Shown piece after piece: positions 1 through 10,239 of a stretch of 64,000 nucleotides of DNA; the first letter of the stretch is position 1, and every line of letters begins with the position of its first letter. The notes beneath the pieces were generated by a model. That model searched no databases. It was not told the origin of the DNA and worked only from the letters and a program-made list of their open reading frames with translations. Source of the DNA: Isochrysis galbana. Taxonomy: Eukaryota; Haptophyta; Isochrysidales; Isochrysidaceae. Made by a program: the position numbers and the translations under genes. The DNA lies in NCBI GenBank assembly GCA_018136815.1, contig CM030932.1, positions 4,936,407 to 5,000,406 of the forward strand. The letters are read 5' to 3'.

Positions 1-61
1 AAAACCAACTTATCCGCCACCTGATGGGACATTCGCGACCGGGCTTGAGAATGTATTTGTA

Positions 62-280
62 GCCCGGTCACTCACTCATTTTAACCACTATTTCCCACCT
101 CCCTTGGGTGTCCAAGGATTCCTTAGGGTCCCCCCCTACCTGCCCCGCCAACTCCCTCCCCCCTCCGAACGACCCCCTCCCGCCCCACGAAGGGCAATGG
201 CGTCGGTGAGGGACCCCCCTCCCTTCCCCCGCGCGTGGCGGGCTATTTTGGGAGATTGGGGCGGGCGCTCACGGGAGGGA
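62..280 (+). repeat. Dispersed repeat, inverted partner of 48175-48405
   Basis: About 220 bases match the reverse complement of 48175-48405 almost throughout. Both contain the blocks TTTTAACCACTATTTCCCAC and GAAGGGCAATGGCGTCGGTG and the end GCGGGCTATTTTGGGAGATT. Copies differ by small indels, so this is a dispersed family. No coding signal is seen. Confidence 0.8.
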
Positions 281-829
281 ATCAGAGTGGTGAATGTGGG
301 GCGCATCACTATTAGAAACGCGGAGCTTCCGCGACGTCCGATCGCCCGCGATCGGCCGAAGAATGGCCTGGAGGTGGTGGCCATGCAGAGCCCAGAGCTC
401 TCGCGAGCAGGGTGGGGGGTGACTAGTAGGTCGCACGCTGGTTCTTGAGGGTCGCACACACTCGTACTAACCCGTCCTGGCCCCTCGCACCGCAGGAATG
501 CCTCGATTCGATCCGGCCCGACGCCCAGGGCCACGGCCCGATTGACGTCGAGAAGCGCTCGCTTGGACGCCTGGAGGTGCAGCTCCTCATGTGGCCGTGC
601 GGCGCGACGGGCTGGTCGCGACCGGCCCGTTCAGGGCCTGCTTGTAACCCTCAAAGCCTCCTGGCCCGGCCCCACGCGTTCGCGCCCACCGTTGATCCGA
701 AATTTTGAGAGCTAGTGTGTGGCGTGTTCACCTCTCACCTCCGCCTTCACCGCAAAGGCGTGCGCCGTGGCCGCTAGGTACATGGATTTGGCTCCTGGGG
801 CGGAACCATTTCATGTGATGAGATTTAGA
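281..829. other. No recognisable gene
   Basis: GC-rich sequence with open frames on both strands but no motif, splice pattern or similarity to other parts of the window that I can support. Confidence 0.5.
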
Positions 830-1020
830 TCGCCCTAAGCAAGCTGAGGGGCAAGAGAGCGCCAGCGGCAAGCGCAGTCGCGTGCGAAAGTTGGGCACTC
901 TGGCCCATTCGGCCCCCTTGGTCTTGTTGTCGATGTTGCGCAGGGCCAACTTCGACGCGATGTGTGCGGCCGGCGGCGGCGATTGGCGTGGCTGCTAGGG
1001 CGGCATCTTTGCAAGTAATG
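830..1020 (+). repeat. Diverged relative of the 204-bp satellite unit
   Basis: The segment around 838-1010 (GCAAGCTGAGGGGCAA, then GAAAGTTGGGCACTCTGGCCC, then a GGCGGCGGCGATTGG end) resembles the adjacent satellite unit and is almost the reverse complement of about 45080-45285. The same family therefore occurs both as single dispersed copies and as a tandem array. Confidence 0.7.
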
Positions 1021-2775
1021 CCTGTTGTGTCATTCTATCTTAGTGGATGGCCGAGAAGGCGCCGACAGCGCGCCCGGTCGCGGTCGAAAGTCGGGCACTC
1101 GGCCCGTTCGGCCCGGTGACGTTGGCGTGGTCGTCGGCGCCACACACGGCCGACTATGGCGCGATGCGCGCGGGCGGGGGCGGCGATTGGTGTTGCTGCT
1201 AGGGCGGCATATTCGGATATGGTGTCTGATGAGCCAATCTATCCCAGTGCAAGACCGAGAAAGCGCCGGCAGCGCGCCCGGTCGCGGTCGAAAGTCGGGC
1301 ACTCGGCCCGTTTGGCCAGGTAACGTTGGCATAGTTATCGGCGCCACGCACCGCCGACTATGATGCAATGCGCGCGGGCGGCAGGGGCGATTGGCGTGGC
1401 TGCTAGGGCGGCATATTCGGATATGGTGTCTGGTACCCAGATGGGACAATAGGCTTCTAATAGGTTCTATTAAGAGGTCAAGAGGCCTACCAGACCTGTT
1501 ACCTGTTAATAGGTAATAGGTAAAAAAAGACCTTTCAATATTTTCGCCTCGCGCGTGGCTATAGGCCTATACTATAGGTACCGCTATCGTAGCCACGCCC
1601 AAATCATCCCAGATCCCTTCCTCTCCCTAGTAACTTAGCTCAGAAGTCAGAAGCCAATCATATTCATAATGTACATCACATACTGATACATCTATAATAT
1701 TAGTAAAATGAGTTTTCTTTTGACCTGTTACGGACCTATTGCGACCTGTTAAGAGGTCCTCTTAATAGGAAGAGGCCCCCGAAACCTGTTGACCTTGTAC
1801 CTGTTGTCCCATCCGGGGTCTGGTAAGCCAATCTATCCCAGTGCAAGACCGAGAAAGCGCCGGCAGCGCGCCCGGTCGCGGTCGAAAGTCAGGCACTCGG
1901 CCCGTTTGGCCAGGTAACGTTGGCGTAGTTTTCGGCGCCACGCACCGCCGACTATGATGCAATGCGCGCGGGCGGCGGGGGCGATTGGCGTGGCTGCTAG
2001 GGCGGCATATTCGGATTTGGTGTCTGGCAAGCCATTCTATCCCAGTGGGAGACCAAGAAAACGCCGGCAGCGCGCCCGGTCGCGGTCGAAAGTCGGGCAC
2101 TCGGCCCGTTCGGCCCGGTGACGTTGGCGTGGTCGTCGGCGTCACACACGGCCGACTATGGCGCGATGCGCGCGGGCGGGGGCGGCGATTGGTGTTGCTG
2201 CTAGGGCGGCATATTCGGATTTGGTGTCTGGAAAGCCATTCTATCCCAGTGCAAGACCGAGAAAGCGCCGGCAGCGCGCCCGGTCGCGGTCGAAAGTCGG
2301 GCACTCGGCCCGTTTGGCCAGGTAACGTTGGCGTAGTTTTCGGCGCCACGCACCGCCGACTATGATGCAATGCGCGCGGGCGGCGGGGGCGATTGGCGTG
2401 GCTGCTAGGGCGGCATATTCGGATATGGTGCCTGGCAAGCCATTCTATCCCCTATCCCAGTGGGAGACCAAGAAAGCGCCGGCAGCGCGCCCGGTCGCGG
2501 TCGAAAGTCGGGCACTCGGCCCGTTCGGCCCGGTGACGTTGGCGTGGTCGTCGGCGCCACACACGGCCGACTATGGCGCGATGCGCGCGGGCGGGGGCGG
2601 CGATTGGTGTTGCTGCTAGGGCGGCATATTCGGATATGGTGTCTGGCAAGCCAATCTATCCCAGTGCAAGACCGAGAAAGCGTCGGCAGCGCGCCCGGTC
2701 GCGGTCGAAAGTCGGGCACTCGGCCCGTTTGGCCAGGTAACGTTGGCGTAGTTATCGGCGCCACGCACCCTTAGG
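1021..2775 (+). repeat. 204-bp satellite array with A/B dimer structure
   Basis: The unit marker following GTGCAAGACC or GTGGGAGACC starts at 1043, 1247, 1841, 2045, 2249, 2460 and 2664. Spacing is 204 bp except one step of 211 bp, which has a 7-bp CTATCCC duplication. Two unit types alternate: A (GTGCAAG, CGTTTGGCCAGGTAACG) and B (GTGGGAG/GTGGATG, CGTTCGGCCCGGTGACG). This makes a 408-bp higher-order repeat. The array is split by a 382-bp transposon at 1436-1817 and abuts the broken endonuclease end of a LINE at about 2776. Open frames through the array simply follow its 204-bp period (a multiple of three) and are not genes. Confidence 0.9.
1436..1817 (+). mobile_element. hAT-like MITE (382 bp) inside the satellite
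   Basis: Direct repeats GTCTGGTA at 1428-1435 and 1818-1825 form a perfect 8-bp target-site duplication, the length typical of hAT elements. The ends are inverted repeats: CCCAGATGGGACAATAGG on the left against CCCGGATGGGACAACAGG read inward on the right (16 of 18 match). The interior has no ORF but is crowded with ACCTGTTA/TAACAGGT-type subterminal motifs and AAGAGGTC/GACCTCTT blocks, as in transposase-binding regions. Removing the element and one duplication restores a regular satellite junction. Confidence 0.9.
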
Positions 2776-5039
2776 TTAGGCGTGGCGCTTAGATATACAG
2801 TTATTAGTTCCAATTCTTTAGATTCTATTACGCATCTAACTCGTAGGCATCTGCCTTCGATCAGCGTTTCCGCCGTATCCGGTAACAGTTTCACTCTTGG
2901 GGAGGAGTCGCGTATCGCAATGCCTACCCCACTCGCCGGGTCGGTGGCGTTCGCTGGTGCGTGCACCATCTGCCATCCCAACGCTTTGGCGGTCATGCAC
3001 ACTCGGTGGTGTCTGCTATCTGCGTAGGCGTGAAGCTCTTGGAGTAGTAGAATGTCAACCCTCGCTTTCCTCGCTTGGGCTAGCGCCGAGCCTAAGGCGC
3101 CGTGTCCGGCGCCGTTGATGTTGTAGGACACGATAGTGATCGGTCCTTCACCTGGGTAACCAAGTGTGGAGTTGAACGTGAGTGAGTATATTATCATCGT
3201 GTTGGCGCGGCATGTCTCGCGGGCTAAGCGTGCATACTTGTGAAGATAGCGGCATTCGGCGCCTAAGGCGCAGAATCCTCCTTTCGGTTGCTTTCCGGGG
3301 AGTCCGGCGCTCGCGCGCGAGAACGCGCACACAATTGTGCACACGCCGTCTTTCCATGCGCCCGGGTAGTCGTGCGAACGATTGCACGCCTTGCCCACGA
3401 TGTTCATGGGGCATTTCCCATTGGGGAAGCGTTTGCATAGCTCGGGTTTGTCCGGGTTCAAGGCCTCTTGGATGGTCTTCTTGGGCGGCGCCATGCGCTT
3501 GCGCTCTTCGCGCTCGAGCCGTGCGGCTTTTTCCTCGGCGCACACACAAATGCGGAGGGGGGGTTGGAAGGCTAGGGCGTAGTCTTTCTTATATCCCTTG
3601 CATCCCTTTGGACCCGCGTGGATGCACAGGTTCTTTATGTCGCCGCCGAGCTCGCGGCAGTTCCGGACCGCGTACTCAATGGGGTAAGGGGCTCCGTTGA
3701 CGCTGAGAAGGATCTTGCGCGGAAAGTCGAACGATTTGAACGAGCCTTGCTTGGGGGTCACGTAGAGATGGTAGACTTCTTTCTTACCTTGGGTTACAAG
3801 GATCCCTTCTTTAGTGAGGATCTTGGTCCGTTCTTGGTTCCCTTGTAGGAAGTAGAAGCCTTGGTTCTCAACCGCCTTGGCGAGCGAACTGATTGTAATA
3901 ATACTCTTCAGTTCGAACTTGTAGTTGCGCACCACTAGGTGCGCCGAGACATCTTGGAAGGCACCGGCCACCGCTTTGTCGGACGCCCGCGGGAGTCCCT
4001 TGAGCTTTTCGTCGAGGGTTTGATATTTGACCGCTATTGGGCACGGGATGCCCGCCTTGCGAAAGTCGGCTACGTCTTTGTACATTTCGCGAAATTGATT
4101 CGCGCAATCCGCCGTGACCATAATCTCCCATGGACCGGAGGCGCTCTTAGACAAAAAGTCGGGTTCTAGGTCGACGCCTTCGAGTTTGTTGAGATGCGCA
4201 ACAATGGCGCTCAGGGTCTCTTCGTCTTTAGCCTTGTGGCCCTTCTCGTACGCCGTGAAGGTGATGACGATCTTGTGAGAGTCAGGGAATTCGGCCTCTT
4301 CCTCGGGCTCGGGCTCGAGGTCTTCGTCGAGTAGGGCCACCTGTGTGACCGTGGGGGAAGATGAGATTAGTCTCTTGTTTGTTCGCGTTTCTCTAGGGCC
4401 CGACGGGCTCAGTGTGCCTTCAGCACTACAGCTTCCTCTCAAGGATTCCGAGTGGGGTGCATTTTGTGTTGGCCCAATTTCGTGTTGGTGTTTGTTATGG
4501 TGGGCCTCTGAGGCCAGTGTTGTGCTCGTCGCTCTGGCGCCCGAGACGCGGCCTTCTGCCCGTCCTTCGTCGTCGCTGTAGAGTGCCTCTCCGGTGTCGT
4601 CTTCTCTGTTGTCTCTGTCCCCCTTGTTGGGGGCCCACAGCTGTTCAGTGTTCTTGGCCTTTGTCAACATACCCCCATGGGGGTCTTGTCTATGATGGTG
4701 CCGGGCCAGCCCCTCGTGCCGGGGCACGAGGGCGGTACCGCGGCTGTGTAGGGGCCAGGCCCGGAGGCCTTCCCTGTTGGAACGTCCCTCTTGTGTGGTG
4801 TGGCTGGGGTGGCTGTGTGGGGTGATGTGGGTGTGCTGCATGCTGGCTGCTGCCAGTATGCAGGCTGTTGCGTCTCCGTTCTCAGGGGTGGACGGGCGCG
4901 TCCCGCTGGCTCCTGTGCCCACCTGGTCGGGCGGGTCGTCTTGGCGTGGTCGCTTCGGCGACAGTGGCGTGTCCATGAACGCTTCGTCCATGGCGGCGAG
5001 GGCGGCGGCAGCGAGGGCGGGAGGCGGCGCGCGCTCCAT
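2776..5039 (-). pseudogene. LINE 5' half: ORF1-like region, CCCH fingers, APE endonuclease, truncated
   Basis: Reading leftward from the ATG at 5039, one open frame covers about 750 residues of a non-LTR retrotransposon. It has an N-terminal Ser/Pro/Thr-rich segment, then a globular ORF1 domain (including LEGVDLEPDF and SGPWEIMVTADC). Next comes a Cys/His-rich block near residues 530-595, with CKRFPNGKCPM, CNRSHDYPG and CALGAECRYLHKY, typical of CCCH zinc fingers. The frame ends in the first half of an exonuclease-endonuclease-phosphatase domain (VSYNING, then ILLLQELHA). The endonuclease stops abruptly at the satellite boundary near 2776, so its second half and the reverse transcriptase are absent. 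ORF1 and endonuclease being in one frame is unusual for LINEs. The frame has no internal stop, so the loss is recent or the copy is young. A second copy of the ORF1 part is at 45303-46230. Confidence 0.85.
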
Positions 5040-5043
5040 GACC

Positions 5044-5061
5044 CTATCAGTTTACTGATAG
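5044..5061 (-). other. Hairpin immediately upstream of the LINE ATG
   Basis: CTATCAG-TTTA-CTGATAG is a perfect 7-bp stem with a 4-base loop ending 4 bases before the LINE start codon (ATGGAGCGC, minus strand). Comparable hairpins precede the ATG of the copies at 45303 and about 21390, which suggests a conserved 5' leader structure. Confidence 0.6.
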
Positions 5062-5696
5062 TTTTGCAGGGGGTCTTTGAGACCCCCTCCATCCAACAGT
5101 GGGAAACCCTCCTACCCCAAGAGCACCTCATGTGGGAGGTGGGAGGGCAGCTCAGCTGCCCTCCCCATGGTGGAAGTCGCGGGAACGTACAAGGAAGTGA
5201 ACGAGGCGGGGTGGGTAAGAAACAAGGAAGGGGGACCTAGGGGCTCCACGGGGCACGGAGAAACGAGCAGGGATCTCCCCCCGCCCCCCGCGGCCTCGGG
5301 GTGGTGACTCTCGGGGGATACCAAAGGGGGGGGGGGAGGGGGGGAAGAAGGCCGCTGGGGTGGGCCTTTTGCCGAAATGGATCTTCGGAGGATCCCGGCG
5401 GACGAAAGGGGGGAAACGACCCTCTCGGGCTCGGGCGCGGGGACGGACTCGCTCCCTACCCGCAACAAAGCAGGTACACCCAAGGGCCATGGGAACACCT
5501 CCAATCACATTACCCAAAAATAAAAAGAGAAGAGTGTCTCGCGTCTACTCTTCGATGGACCGACAACAATCTCCGGCATTTTATAGTGCGACGGCGACTT
5601 TTGAGCAGTGGTTATGATATCCTGATAGAAGCTTTGGGACACCCCAAAGTTAAGAGTGGCAACGCCGTTCCATTGAAAGAGGCTATCGCCACATGA
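5062..5696. other. LINE leader and low-complexity spacer
   Basis: GC-rich spacer containing a G-run near 5327-5346. It lies between the LINE 5' end and the 3' end of the uS17m gene. I see no gene in it. Confidence 0.5.
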
Positions 5697-6456
5697 TCAC
5701 TGCGTCGCTCCTACTCTGCCGCTGACGCCTGGCCCCTTCACACCCGGCTCAAGCCCCGCAGTGGTTCGCGCAGCCTCAGCTTCCTCTACTGTCAATTCTC
5801 GCGCTAAATGCACGTTGGGGAATGGATTTGGTGGCTCTGAACCGTCCTCACGCCTCACAATGGCAGCAACAACATGGCTCTTCATCTTCGAAAGAGGTCG
5901 GCTTTTCTGCAGTTTCACCTAGGGAAGGAGATGTGGGGGGAACAACATGACGGCAACACTTGTGAGTAGTTGTCGGTGGGCATCCTCGGAGCAGCCGGCT
6001 GTTGCAGAGAGAGATGCATGCTCGCAAAACTGGTTGTGATGTGGACAAAAGTGTCGGGTGACAAAAATGCTGCGTGACTGGTACAGCTCCCACTTGTCCC
6101 CTCGCGCGGCAGGTACATGTGGCCAGAAGTCAGTTCTCACCAGGTCTCCCACCGAACAGAGGTCGAACTCATCATGTGCAAACAGTTTGGTTCGCTTCAA
6201 CAAGATGCGCCCATATTTCGGATGACGCCAGTACCAGGGAATATGGACGACGACCTGAGGCAAATTCAGAATCGACATATGATGGGGGCTGTATAAGTAC
6301 CTTCTTTTGTGCACATACACCCCTAGGCCTCGGCGGATGCTGGAGAGAAGGCAGGGCGAGGGTAGAGCACACCGTCTTTGACATTGTCCCAGCACGCACT
6401 ACGTGGCCGACTAGCTTGCCGAGCTGGTGAAAGGGCTTGAGGTAGGACATCACCAT
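5697..6456 (-). CDS. MRPS17: Mitochondrial small-subunit ribosomal protein uS17m
   Basis: Three exons give a 139-residue protein: 6456-6373 (28 aa), 6254-6141 (38 aa) and 5918-5697 (73 aa plus TGA). All junctions are GT-AG and phase 0. The product shows the S17 OB-fold pattern: GKLVGHVVRAGTMSKT in exon 1, then HIPWYWRHPKYGRILLKRTK and AHDEFDLCSVGDL in exon 2, then RPLSKMKSHVVAAIV at the start of exon 3. The S17 hallmarks (KTV.V, HPKY, aHDE, C.vGD.V, RPlSK.K) are all present. The family binds 16S-type rRNA in the small subunit. There is no signal peptide, which favours the mitochondrion over the plastid. The C-terminal 45 residues, rich in E and G, are an extension beyond the core fold. I chose the ATG at 6456; a second ATG lies two codons on. 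It is convergent with nothing and is followed by a LINE fragment. Confidence 0.88.
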
Positions 6457-6736
6457 GATGGAGTGTATGTAGAGTCGGCAGCCGCCCGGGCTCTTGCGCT
6501 GTGGCGCGGGCGCTCGCAGCTGCGAGGGGGCTGACGGGCCTCTGGCTGGATTCTCTCCTCGCGCCGCCCGACGCGCTGCTGGGTGGGTGGGGGCGGCGGG
6601 GCAGCGATGGCACAGCGCAGAGCCAGGGGGGAGGCCGTATTTTACTAAAATAGGATGTAGAATACAGAGACCTCGACGCCGCTGATACCGGGGGGAGATT
6701 ACCTTGGGCGGAGCGGCGCGAAAATCCCAGGCCTGG

Positions 6737-6770
6737 GGGGGGGGGGAGGGGGGGGGGGGGAGGGTGAGGC
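6737..6770 (+). repeat. Poly-G tract
   Basis: About 34 bases are nearly all G, starting about 60 bases upstream of the MZT1 start codon. It may affect the promoter structure of that gene, but this is inference. Confidence 0.7.
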
Positions 6771-6797
6771 CCTCGCCGTCGGGTCGAGTGGGTGCGG

Positions 6798-7457
6798 ATG
6801 GCCTCCGCCGAGGCTGGGCTCTCGACGGCGGCGCGCGACGACTTGGACGGTGAGACGGGTCACGGGGTTACCCACTGCATACCTCTCAACTCCACGAGCT
6901 GCCCGTGCGTCCACTATATGGCCCCCCCTCGCGGGTAGCACAAATCATGAACAGCCAAATGGCAACGTCAGTAAGCAGGGTGTGTGGCCAGACTGCTCCC
7001 TTCCGCTGATTGTCGCCGCGCCCGTCGCCTCGCAGCTCTCTACGACCTCTCACAGCTGCTAGAGACCGGGTTGGATCGCGAGACTCTTGCCATCCTCGTC
7101 GGCCTAACTGAGCAAGGGGTGAACCCTGAGGTGCATGTCGTCACGTCCAGCTTGGCCCCAATGCCCAACAGTGCTGGTAACACACATCGCTGAGGGCGAG
7201 ACTTTGGCCTCAGCCAACCTCATGTATGGAGTCACACTCAACGAACATTCACGATGCCTTGGCCCAGCTGCAGCTCCTCTGGGGCCTCCCTTCCAAAAGG
7301 TGTCTTACATCTTTTGCAATTTGATGAAATGATGCTGACCCATCTCGTGGTCACGATGCCGCAGGCACTTGCTGCCGTCGTGAAGGAACTTCGACGAGAA
7401 TCGGCAGCGCTGCGTGCCGCGGAGAACAGCGAGGCGGCTGGTCCATACGAATCCTGA
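6798..7457 (+). CDS. MZT1: MOZART1, gamma-tubulin complex recruitment protein
   Basis: Three exons with GT-AG introns: 6798-6849 (17 codons plus 1 base), 7036-7130 and 7365-7457. They encode 79 residues, the usual size of MOZART1 (about 70-85). The conserved core is plain: [29 protein letters not shown] and then [13 protein letters not shown] across the exon 2/3 junction. MOZART1 is a small helical protein that binds the N-terminal regions of gamma-tubulin complex proteins and helps recruit or activate them at microtubule-organising centres. The start was set by splice phase: exon 1 ends GACG and exon 2 opens CTCTC, restoring the Ala codon before LYDL. There is no in-frame ATG directly upstream of exon 2. 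A short divergent promoter region separates it from uS17m on the other strand. Confidence 0.93.
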
Positions 7458-8296
7458 GGCTCTTTGGTCGTTCTCGACCACAACCTGCTACGAATCATCC
7501 ACAGCGTTGCTAGTGACGCTCGCCAAATTGGGTAATAAGTCTATGCTTCAAGTTGGAGTCCGACGGATCCTGCTTTACCGAATGTATCTAGGCAACAGTA
7601 ACTACTGGGGTAACGCGATTTCACCACGTGTGTCTGCCACCATGCCGCCAAAAAATACACATCAACACACTAGCTCTTGCTCTTGTTATTATTACTACTA
7701 GTAGTAATTACATTTGCGCAGCCAAAATTTAAACTTGAGTTTTTGGCAAATGCAGATGCGCAAACGCGTAGTCTTGAATAACGACCATCTTGTTGTTTTT
7801 TTTGGGGGGGGGGGAGAACAGAAAATGTCTGCCTCCTTTGCCTTTGCTGCCTTCTTACCAACGGCCAAAGCCTCGCCGATCTTCCCCAAGGTCCGCCCGT
7901 CCGTCCCCTCCCCCCGACAAATCTAGGAATCGCAGTAGGCGCAGGTCAGGATTTCGGATTTTTTTTTTCAAAATTTGGGGGTGGGTTTACTCACAGACAC
8001 AGATTTCGGGGCAAAATTTCGCAAAATTTGGGGGCTCCTGCAGCCCCCCCCCCCCCCCCCCCCCCCATCACCCCCATCACCCCATCCCCCATATCCATAT
8101 CCTAACTTAGGGGAAGGGGGGCTCCTACCTAGGGAGAAGGGCGGGGGGCGGGGGAAGGGTAGTAAGAAGTAAGGGCGGGAGGCGGGAGAGGGGAGAGGGT
8201 AGGGTAGTAAGAGTAAAGGGCGGGAGAGGGGGGGTAAGAAAGCGCGGGAGAGGAGGGGTAGTAAAGGCGGGAGGGGGGGAGGGAGCCGCGGGGCCC
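7458..8296. other. Low-complexity intergenic DNA
   Basis: Contains a G-run (about 7804-7814), a C-run (about 8045-8066), a CCCCAT-rich stretch and about 180 bases of purine-rich GGGCGGGAGAGGGG-type repeats (about 8110-8290). No gene is seen. Confidence 0.6.
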
Positions 8297-8990
8297 AATC
8301 CTCGAGTGGTACGGTCCGCAAGACAACGATTGGTTCGAAGGCAAGGTGACCAAAGTCTCGCAAAACCGTTGGCAGGTCACATACGATTGCGACGGAACGA
8401 TCTCCGAAATCAGCGATTTGGCAGCGGCCTACGCAAGTTGATCAATGTAGTAAAGCTTCCACAATGGCAAGAGTGCATCAACAAGGTCAAGGCTGGCTTC
8501 GAGTACTTGGAGAATCGGCTCTCGGACAACTGTGCTGCCCCATATCATTGTAAAGCGCAACACGCAACACCAATCGTTAGCCCTACTCCGTGCGTTTGCG
8601 TTTGACCCCTCGTTTGCGTGTGCGAATGTGGATGCGGCGTATGTTCGGAAACTCGAGACTCTCCCCATGTATGCTCACCTCAATTGTGGCAACCAACTTG
8701 TCCACGAGCTGCCCGCATACTTGGCATCAGCCCGTGCATTCCGCATCGCCGACCGTGGCAATATCTCCGAGTACACCAAGACCGTCTTAGATAGAGTGGT
8801 GGAGGGCAAATCACACTCACATTCCGACATGGGCAACGGCTGCGCGCATCGCTTTTGCATTGTCTCCTAATTCTGCGTCGTGTGAGCGTGTGTTTTCGTT
8901 ATTGAAGTGTATGTATGTTTGGCGATGGACAAAGAGTGCCTTGGCCGATCAGATTCAATGTGGGTTGATGTTGCGGTATAAGGTAGCGTG
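8297..8990 (+). pseudogene. Decayed hAT-family transposase
   Basis: The pieces lie in three frames. 8297-8447 encodes a Tudor/agenet-like segment (WYGPQDNDWFEGKV, then YDCDGTISEISDL) ending at a stop. 8450-8860 encodes a helical region with LENRLSDN, DPSFACANVDAAYV and LASARAFRIAD. 8836-8990 encodes the hAT C-terminal dimerisation motif, SPNSASCERVFSLLK followed by ALADQIQCGLMLRY. The ERVFS-LL and LMLRY motifs are diagnostic of hAT transposases. At least one stop and one frame change separate the pieces, so it is not functional. It shows that hAT transposons have been active in this genome, which fits the non-autonomous elements with 8-bp duplications at 1436, 20405 and 44073. Confidence 0.8.
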
Positions 8991-8999
8991 CCGCGACCG

Positions 9000-9262
9000 C
9001 CCCCACGCCGCATCTGTTTGCTTGTCGAACAGGGGGGGGGGAGGGGTTGGAGCAAGCAATGGGCTGGCCACGCAGGGCCAGGACGAGCGAACCAGGCGAG
9101 CCTGTGGGGAAGAGAGTGGGTCAGCAGGGTAGTCCCCTCCTGGCAAGCCATCGGGCATGCCAGGAGGATGGGTGGTTCCTCCCCCACGGCAGGGGAGGAG
9201 TGGAGAGAGGGAGGGGCTCGTGCCGCACCCCATGGGCGAACCAAGTATAAACTTAGTTGATT
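9000..9262 (-). repeat. Non-autonomous retroelement fragment, 5' hairpin part
   Basis: Read on the minus strand it begins with the hairpin CAACTAAGTTTATACTTGGTT, then GCCCATGGG and the GC-rich body found in full-length form at 33864-34621. It lacks the 3' tail seen there. It directly follows the hAT pseudogene. Confidence 0.7.
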
Positions 9263-9331
9263 CCGGGACTGAAAAGTTGTGTCCAATAAGCTAGTGGGGT
9301 TGGCTAGGATATAACATTAATTATTTTATGA
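9262..9331 (+). repeat. Repeat with an inverted partner at 23398-23472
   Basis: About 70 bases (starting ATTCCGGGACTGAAAAGTTG, with GTGGGGTTGGCTAGGATATA) match the reverse complement of about 23398-23472 almost exactly. Element type unknown. Confidence 0.75.
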
Positions 9332-9354
9332 GTTCAGCTGGAGAATCCAGACCT

Positions 9355-9500
9355 CAATCACGGAGCCTGAGCGAGCGCTAGGCATGCTAGGAAAGGCACC
9401 AACCTGACCGCGCCTCCCGCCAAGCACCGTGTTGCGCAAACGCGCGCGCGTGAGAGAGCGTAGTGACCCCAAGGCTGCGCGAGGCGAGAACATTAAGAAG
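9355..9500 (+). repeat. LINE/SINE 3'-tail remnant
   Basis: Ends GGCGAGAACATTAAGAAG, like the 3' end of the tail family at 18650, 34452 and 38395. It is a diverged, 5'-truncated copy. Confidence 0.5.
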
Positions 9501-10239
9501 TCTCGTATTGGGCCACTTGACAATCGATTCGCGTGCGCAACCATACCCACCTATCGGCTCTCGGCTAAGCTACTGTGTTCGTGCGCAGCCGGTGCCACAA
9601 CGCCCTATACACCATATCATGCATTCGACCGATATGGACCGATGAACAAACTTGGTCAATAGACAAGGCAATGGAATGAAGTAGGAATGAAGAGATGAAC
9701 AGAAGTTCGGGACTCGAAAAGAAAAATGACTGGACGTGCTAGCACCTGCCAACGGCCATAAGTACATTGCTCGTAGCGTGTGGTGTAGTTGCATTGGCTC
9801 GCGGCTTGCATTATGCAACCGCATAATGTCAACGGCGGTACCACATGCCTTTTCAGGCCTTCGTCATCCGCGAAGCGTCGCAAGTTGTAGAAAGCCCCGC
9901 AAAGGATGTGCAGCCGCAGATGTGCGGCCTAGAGGGAATGGAGCGTGCGCCAAATTGCCTTCGAATCAAGGGTCAAACCCACCTGAGACCAAGACACCGC
10001 CTCACGGTCGCTGAGTGTCCCCCACAGCTCTTTTCCCCTCCGGCAAGTGCTCGCTCGCCCTTTCCCAGGACCGAGGCTTGCATCTAGCGATTTTGAAAGG
10101 GCCATCTCACGGGTTTTGACAGATGGACAAATGTGCGGGCGAGCAACCGAACGATTCCAGGTCGTTCAGCCCAGCAATCCTGGTGCGTGGCTCGCCCCCC
10201 CAAACTCGTTGACGTAGTGGGTGCCTTCACGTGGCTTGC
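9501..10239. other. No recognisable gene
   Basis: Includes the 3' flank of the fibronectin-III gene. Scattered short frames only. Confidence 0.5.

Noticed and set aside
1030..2774. Long overlapping open frames on both strands through 1030-2774
   Set aside because: They follow the 204-bp satellite, whose period is a multiple of three, and the deduced repeats have no natural protein character.
6172..6395. Continuous reading of the uS17m region as one exon
   Set aside because: It would insert non-family sequence between the KT and VVVH parts; the GT-AG introns restore the S17 alignment.
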